Shown here: piece after piece, positions 20,666-24,534 of the stretch
Position numbering within the stretch: the first letter of the stretch is position 1
Layout: each line of letters starts with the position of its first letter
Source: Mnemiopsis leidyi
Taxonomy: Eukaryota; Ctenophora; Tentaculata; Lobata; Bolinopsidae
Reading direction: 5' to 3'
DNA length: 24,534 bases
Assembly (NCBI GenBank): GCA_000226015.1
Contig: JH153216.1
Span: 32,989-57,522, forward strand
Translations under genes and position numbers: made by a program
The notes under the pieces: generated by a model
What the model saw: the letters and a program-made list of their open reading frames with translations, nothing else
Databases searched by the model: none
Told to the model about the DNA's origin: nothing

Positions 20666-22710
20666 ATGTCTGACAACTCCGGTCCGCCAAAGAGCCCACA
20701 TTCCAGCGACGCCATGGCTGCTGCCAGTTCGGATCTCGACGAGCAGTCCCGACTACAGCTGGCCCACGAGCTCTGTATGAACGAAAACTTGGAAATGGCT
20801 ATGCCAGATCCCAACTCTATTTATGGCCACGTCAAACAGATCGTACACAGGTAAATTACTAGCACCTAACTAATCTATTCAGTTAATTTTGGTTTAATCT
20901 TGTGGTCAGTGATCACATTTACTATAAATCTGTGTGATACTAGCACATTTCTTTCGGAAAGTCAGGACTTCCAGTTCAAGTAAAATTTATGATCTTTATG
21001 AGCATTGAACTTCATTCCTTATTGCAGAGCATTCTGGGACTCTGTACGGGCAGGTCTTGAGAAAACGCCCCCAGACTACGAACACAGTCTTCACTTGATT
21101 GCGGAGATAAAAGGTATCTTGCTGGATCTAGTGCCCTCAGGTGCTCAGAGAGCCAAGGACCAAATAAACGATGTCATGGACATAGACTTGTACAAACAGC
21201 AGATCGAGAACGACTCATTCAACTTGCAAGGAGTTGTAAAGTTTGTTGTCGAACTGATGTTGGGACTATGTGCTCCTGCCCGGGATCCTACTATCCGGTC
21301 AATTCTCTCTCAGTCTGATCCGGTGGAGGTCTTCCGTGAGGTAAATAGTATTAGTTCGCCATCTTTATTGGGGGTTTAATTGAATTTCTGGTTTTATCCT
21401 GCTTCCTTTTAACAGTTTAATGAGGTCCTGAAACGTCCACCTCCAGGTATTTGGAGCTCTAGATCTGATGAGACTGGACTTGGTGAACTATCAGCTAAGA
21501 AGTTTAAGGCCGGCCCTGTTGGCGAACAGTGTGCAGTATGAACAGGACAAGTTCAGGAATCTCCTGGCCAACAACCCAGCTGGACTTGACAAAACCAAAC
21601 AGTGGCTGGCAGAGACATCACGTAGGATGAAGGCCGGTAATCAACCTGTGTCGCCCTCCACACTTCTTAACAGCGCTTTTATTCGGCTTGTCCAAGAAGA
21701 GGTTGGTGAAAGTTAATCATGCCACAGTTAGTTGGTAAAACTTAATCATGTCACAGTTAGTTTGAATTCCTCCCAATAATCGTTGAACCGTTCTGGATCC
21801 CCTTGCCTAAATGATCATGGTCTCATTGTATTTTACCCCTAATTGTTCTCTCTCCATGTACTAAATCTCTACTCTCCTCCAGGTAGAACCAATACCCGAG
21901 ACTATAGCTATGGACTTGTCCCGGTTTGTGACGGTTGCTAGGGAACTAAGTGCGGTGGTGTTCAGTGCTGCGACCATCTTAGTTCTTCAGACGGGAGTCG
22001 GTCCAATTGTTCAGCACGACTCATTCGCCAACAAGGTCTGTCTCTTGTCCGTATTTTTTTTCATGCCGCTATAAGGCTATCTGGTCATCCACCAACTGCC
22101 AAGTTCTGTTTCCTTGCTTGTTGCCGTAAAACAGACCCTACTCTCGATTCTCTATAACTGATGAACTCTCTGCTCCAGGTTCGAGTAACTGTGTATCAGC
22201 TATGTTCAGACGAGTTGATATCTCACCCCCGGGATATCCTACCCAACATATCAGAAAAGCTACTTGATATCGTCCGTGAGACGATCACATCTCGTCCTTT
22301 GAGAGACGATGAATGTCAGAATATCCGCGGAATGTTGTCAGGGCTACAATCACCTAGCAACCCCGTGTATTGCTTGTTATGGGAACGTGCTAAACAATTC
22401 TTTACGTCTTTGTGGTGAGTTGCACATTTTTATCTTACATCAAGTTTTATTTTTAACCTGCTTTTTGGAAATAAACGAGAGAGAGAAAGTAGCTTATGAA
22501 GTAAGAGACCCACTGTAATCCTAACTTTGCAGCAGTGGAGTAGTTGGACCAGTGCCAGCAGGATTCAGCGTGTGTGCAACAGATCTCCAGGGAGTGGCCA
22601 GCAAGTACACCCACCTCGTCAGTTACAATCGGGGAGTCTTCGGTCCTTTCTACGCGGATATTATCTCGGAGATAACATCTGGTCAGCAACCCTCGTCCTC
22701 GAGCACCTGA
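20666..22710 (+). CDS. TCP11L1: T-complex protein 11-like protein
   Basis: Deduced exons are 20666-20850, 21028-21340, 21447-21701, 21883-22035, 22179-22414 and 22533-22710, with phases 2, 0, 0, 0 and 2, giving 439 residues (human TCP11L1 has 509). TCP11-family landmarks in order: LAHELCMNENLEM, VKQIVHRAFWDSVRAGLEKT, PPDYEHSLHLIAEIK, LMLGLCAPARDPTIRSIL, ALDLMRLDLVNYQLRSLRP, SVQYEQDKF. The family is ubiquitous in eukaryotes (yeast Sok1) and linked to cAMP/PKA signalling, with a mostly unknown biochemical role. The third exon start was chosen at 21447 because only this acceptor continues the family sequence (FREV-FGALDLM). A second acceptor-like site 31 bases earlier would shift the frame. The ATG follows CTCGCTGTAG by two bases. 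The gene begins 271 bases after the MRPL18 stop, with no AATAAA or ATTAAA seen between. Confidence 0.88.
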
Positions 22711-22746
22711 TGTCCTTGCGTCGCTCCCGTCACAGTCCACAAACTT

Positions 22747-22903
22747 AAACTCAAACGCAGAATTATACACAAACACAGAATATACTCAAACACAGACTTA
22801 TACACAAATACAGACTTATATTCCAACACAGACTTATATTCTAACTCCGACTTATACTCAATCCAGACTTATACCCCAACACAGACTTATACAGACTTAT
22901 ACC
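22747..22903 (+). repeat. Approximately 18-bp tandem repeat in the TCP11-like 3' UTR
   Basis: Degenerate units around AACACAGACTTATACTCA, about eight copies, beginning 37 bases after the stop codon. The unit is a multiple of three bases, but the stop at 22708-22710 precedes it and the copies differ in length, so it is probably non-coding. From 22904 to 23459 there is AT-rich DNA with nothing recognised. Confidence 0.75.
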
Positions 22904-23459
22904 TTACCTTAGCTTTAATCTGATACTCCGACTCAGCTTTAGAATTGCATCCCATTACAGATAGGGAGTCAGAACAGGTCGTCTGTTTAATTTCTAAGGT
23001 CAAAGCTCACAAACAGCCTATCCAAGTCTATTAAGAATACGATGTTTTCGCTGTACAGAGTGTACATATAAAGTTTTTGTTACGATTTGTATTTTATGAT
23101 ATTTTTGAGTGAGGAACGATGACCTCCAAATACCGAAAAAAATCAGCTGATATTTGATAATATATATGTATTTAACTTTTTTCTCTAATCGTTACTTTAT
23201 TGCATTCAAATTCTTTATTGCAAATCTCATTTCTCAATTCCAAGGTGCTTTCATTGCCGTCTTGTTTAATTTAAGCAAAATTGTTGGATGCTGAAAAACC
23301 ACCTCTTTTTTCATATTATAAAAGACAGAATTCAAGTAGATTAATATGATTTTTTCCCGGCATCATATGAGCGTTCTTGATAAATACATGATTAGATAGC
23401 ATTTGACTAAGAAAAAACTTCTCGCTCTATCCAACTACCCGTCACTCAGCCCACATGTC

Positions 23460-24534
23460 ATGATCGACAAACAACGCCTGCAAAAAAGACGGAGATTAGA
23501 ACCAAGAAACAGATCAACGAGCGAGTACTTCCGAAAGAAGGTTCCAGTACACTTGACCCTGAGTTTACCCTACCACCCGCCCAAGTCTCCTTATTCCTTG
23601 ATACAGGAGACAACTTATCAGGATCCCTGGAGGTTGCTGGTAGCAACCGTCCTTCTCAACAAAGCATCAGGTTGGTATACTCCTTTATTTGTACTAGTGC
23701 TACGTATACTGACTACTATATACGTATCCTGACTACTAGATACGTATCCTGACTACTAGATACGTATCCTGACTACTAGACACATATCCTGACTACTAGA
23801 TATGTATCCTTACTACTAGATACATATCCTGACTACTAACTACGTATCCTGACTACTAGATACGTATCCTGACTACTAGATATGTATTCTGACTACTAGA
23901 TACGTATCCTGACTACTAGATACGTATCCTGGTTACTAATACGTATCCTGACTACTAGATACGTATCCTGGTTACTAAATACGTATCCTGACTACTAGAT
24001 ACATATCCTGACTACTAGATATGTATCCTTACTACTAGATACATATCCTGACTACTAGATACATATCCTGACTACTAGATACGTAGATACGTATCCTGCT
24101 TACTAGCTACGTTTTCTGACTACTAGATACATATCCTGACTACTAGATACGTATCCTGACTATTAGAAACGTATCCTGACTACTAGCTACGTATCCTGAC
24201 TACTAGATATATATCCTTACTACTAACTACGTATCCTGACTACTAGATACGTATCCTGACTACTAGATACACATCCTGACTACTAGATACATATCCTGAC
24301 TACTAGATACACATCCTGACTACTAGATACATATCCTGACTACTAGCTACGTATCCTGACTACTAGATACGTATCCTGACTACTAGATACATATCCTGAC
24401 TACTAGCTACATATCCTGACTACTAGATACATATCCTGACTACTAGATACGTATCCTGACTACTAGATACATATCCTGACTACTAGATACATATCCTGAC
24501 TACTAGATACGTATCCTGACTACTAGCTACGTAT
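23460..24534 (+). CDS. MBD4: MBD4-type thymine DNA glycosylase, 5' part only
   Basis: The visible exon is 23460-23670 (70 codons, phase 1, donor GTTGGT); the rest lies beyond the window. After a basic N-terminus (QKRRRLEPRNRS), the segment PPKSPYSLIQETTYQDPWRL followed by LVATVLLNKASG matches the start of the MBD4 HhH-GPD glycosylase domain (human [20 protein letters not shown]). MBD4 removes T or U from G mismatches made by deamination of 5-methylcytosine at CpG, in the nucleus. The catalytic Asp and the helix-hairpin-helix are downstream and not seen. No methyl-CpG-binding domain precedes this exon in the visible sequence. The start is uncertain: the frame opens back to 23403, an acceptor-like CACTCAG ends 10 bases before this ATG, and a very short out-of-frame ORF starts at 23455. 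It could be an internal exon instead. Confidence 0.82.
23694..24534 (+). repeat. 20-bp minisatellite, about 42 copies, continuing past the window
   Basis: The consensus unit is GATACGTATCCTGACTACTA. Its first ten bases are a perfect palindrome centred on CpG. Units are head to tail, mostly 20 bp, with a few 18-19 bp units and one containing a 10-base partial duplication near 24080. By eye about 23 units keep CG at the centre, 15 have CA, 3 have TG and 1 has TA. It lies in the first visible intron of the MBD4-type gene. Confidence 0.95.

Noticed and set aside
22527-22748. 73-codon plus-strand ORF and the overlapping 107-codon minus-strand ORF
   Set aside because: Both are other frames of the last TCP11-like exon, whose phase and sequence fit the family.
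23694-24534. CRISPR-like array
   Set aside because: The 20-bp units are directly adjacent with no unique spacers, and the context is an animal gene intron; this is a minisatellite.

Overview
The window is animal nuclear DNA: AT-rich, with short exons joined by consensus GT-AG introns, metazoan gene families, degraded LINE fragments and a minisatellite. Several features together suggest an early-branching invertebrate, such as a ctenophore or a hydrozoan cnidarian. These are a PRL phosphatase with a CAAX box, mitochondrial uL18, a TCP11-like protein, an MBD4-type glycosylase, a divergent class-A-like GPCR, and splice acceptors sitting almost on top of the start codons. The taxon is an inference; no rRNA or mitochondrial marker is present.

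Layout. 1-336: 3' tail of a LINE ending in a (TA)n tract. 641-2568 (+): a secreted JmjC/cupin oxygenase with an EF-hand and a C-terminal KDEL. 3323-3805 (+): an intronless PRL (PTP4A-type) phosphatase. 4915-5065 (-): an unidentified coding-like segment. 5683-14130 (+): a six-exon gene for a 380-residue acidic protein, possibly ETAA1-like. Its last intron (4.4 kb) contains an intronless GPCR on the opposite strand (10160-11164), a possible MITE (11452-11871) and a frameshifted LINE (12440-13806) interrupted by 763 N. 16023-18226 (+): a paralogue of the first JmjC gene, ending KEEL. 18823-20394 (+): MRPL18. 20666-22710 (+): TCP11-like 1. 23460 to beyond the window (+): MBD4-type glycosylase, whose first visible intron carries a 20-bp minisatellite of about 42 copies.

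How the genes relate. The two JmjC/EF-hand proteins appear to be a pair of ER-lumen Fe(II)/2-oxoglutarate oxygenases, possibly sensitive to Ca2+. From 16023 onward four genes lie head to tail on one strand. Four genes in the window have a 3' splice-site-like AG 1-10 nt before the start codon that follows a pyrimidine- or T-rich tract (641, 16023, 18823, 20666), and 23460 is a fifth candidate. That pattern is typical of spliced-leader trans-splicing and is the strongest system-level lead here. The acidic protein and MBD4 both point to genome maintenance, but nothing in the sequence links them functionally. Exon joins were deduced by hand from splice consensus, reading phase and paralogue comparison, without transcripts.
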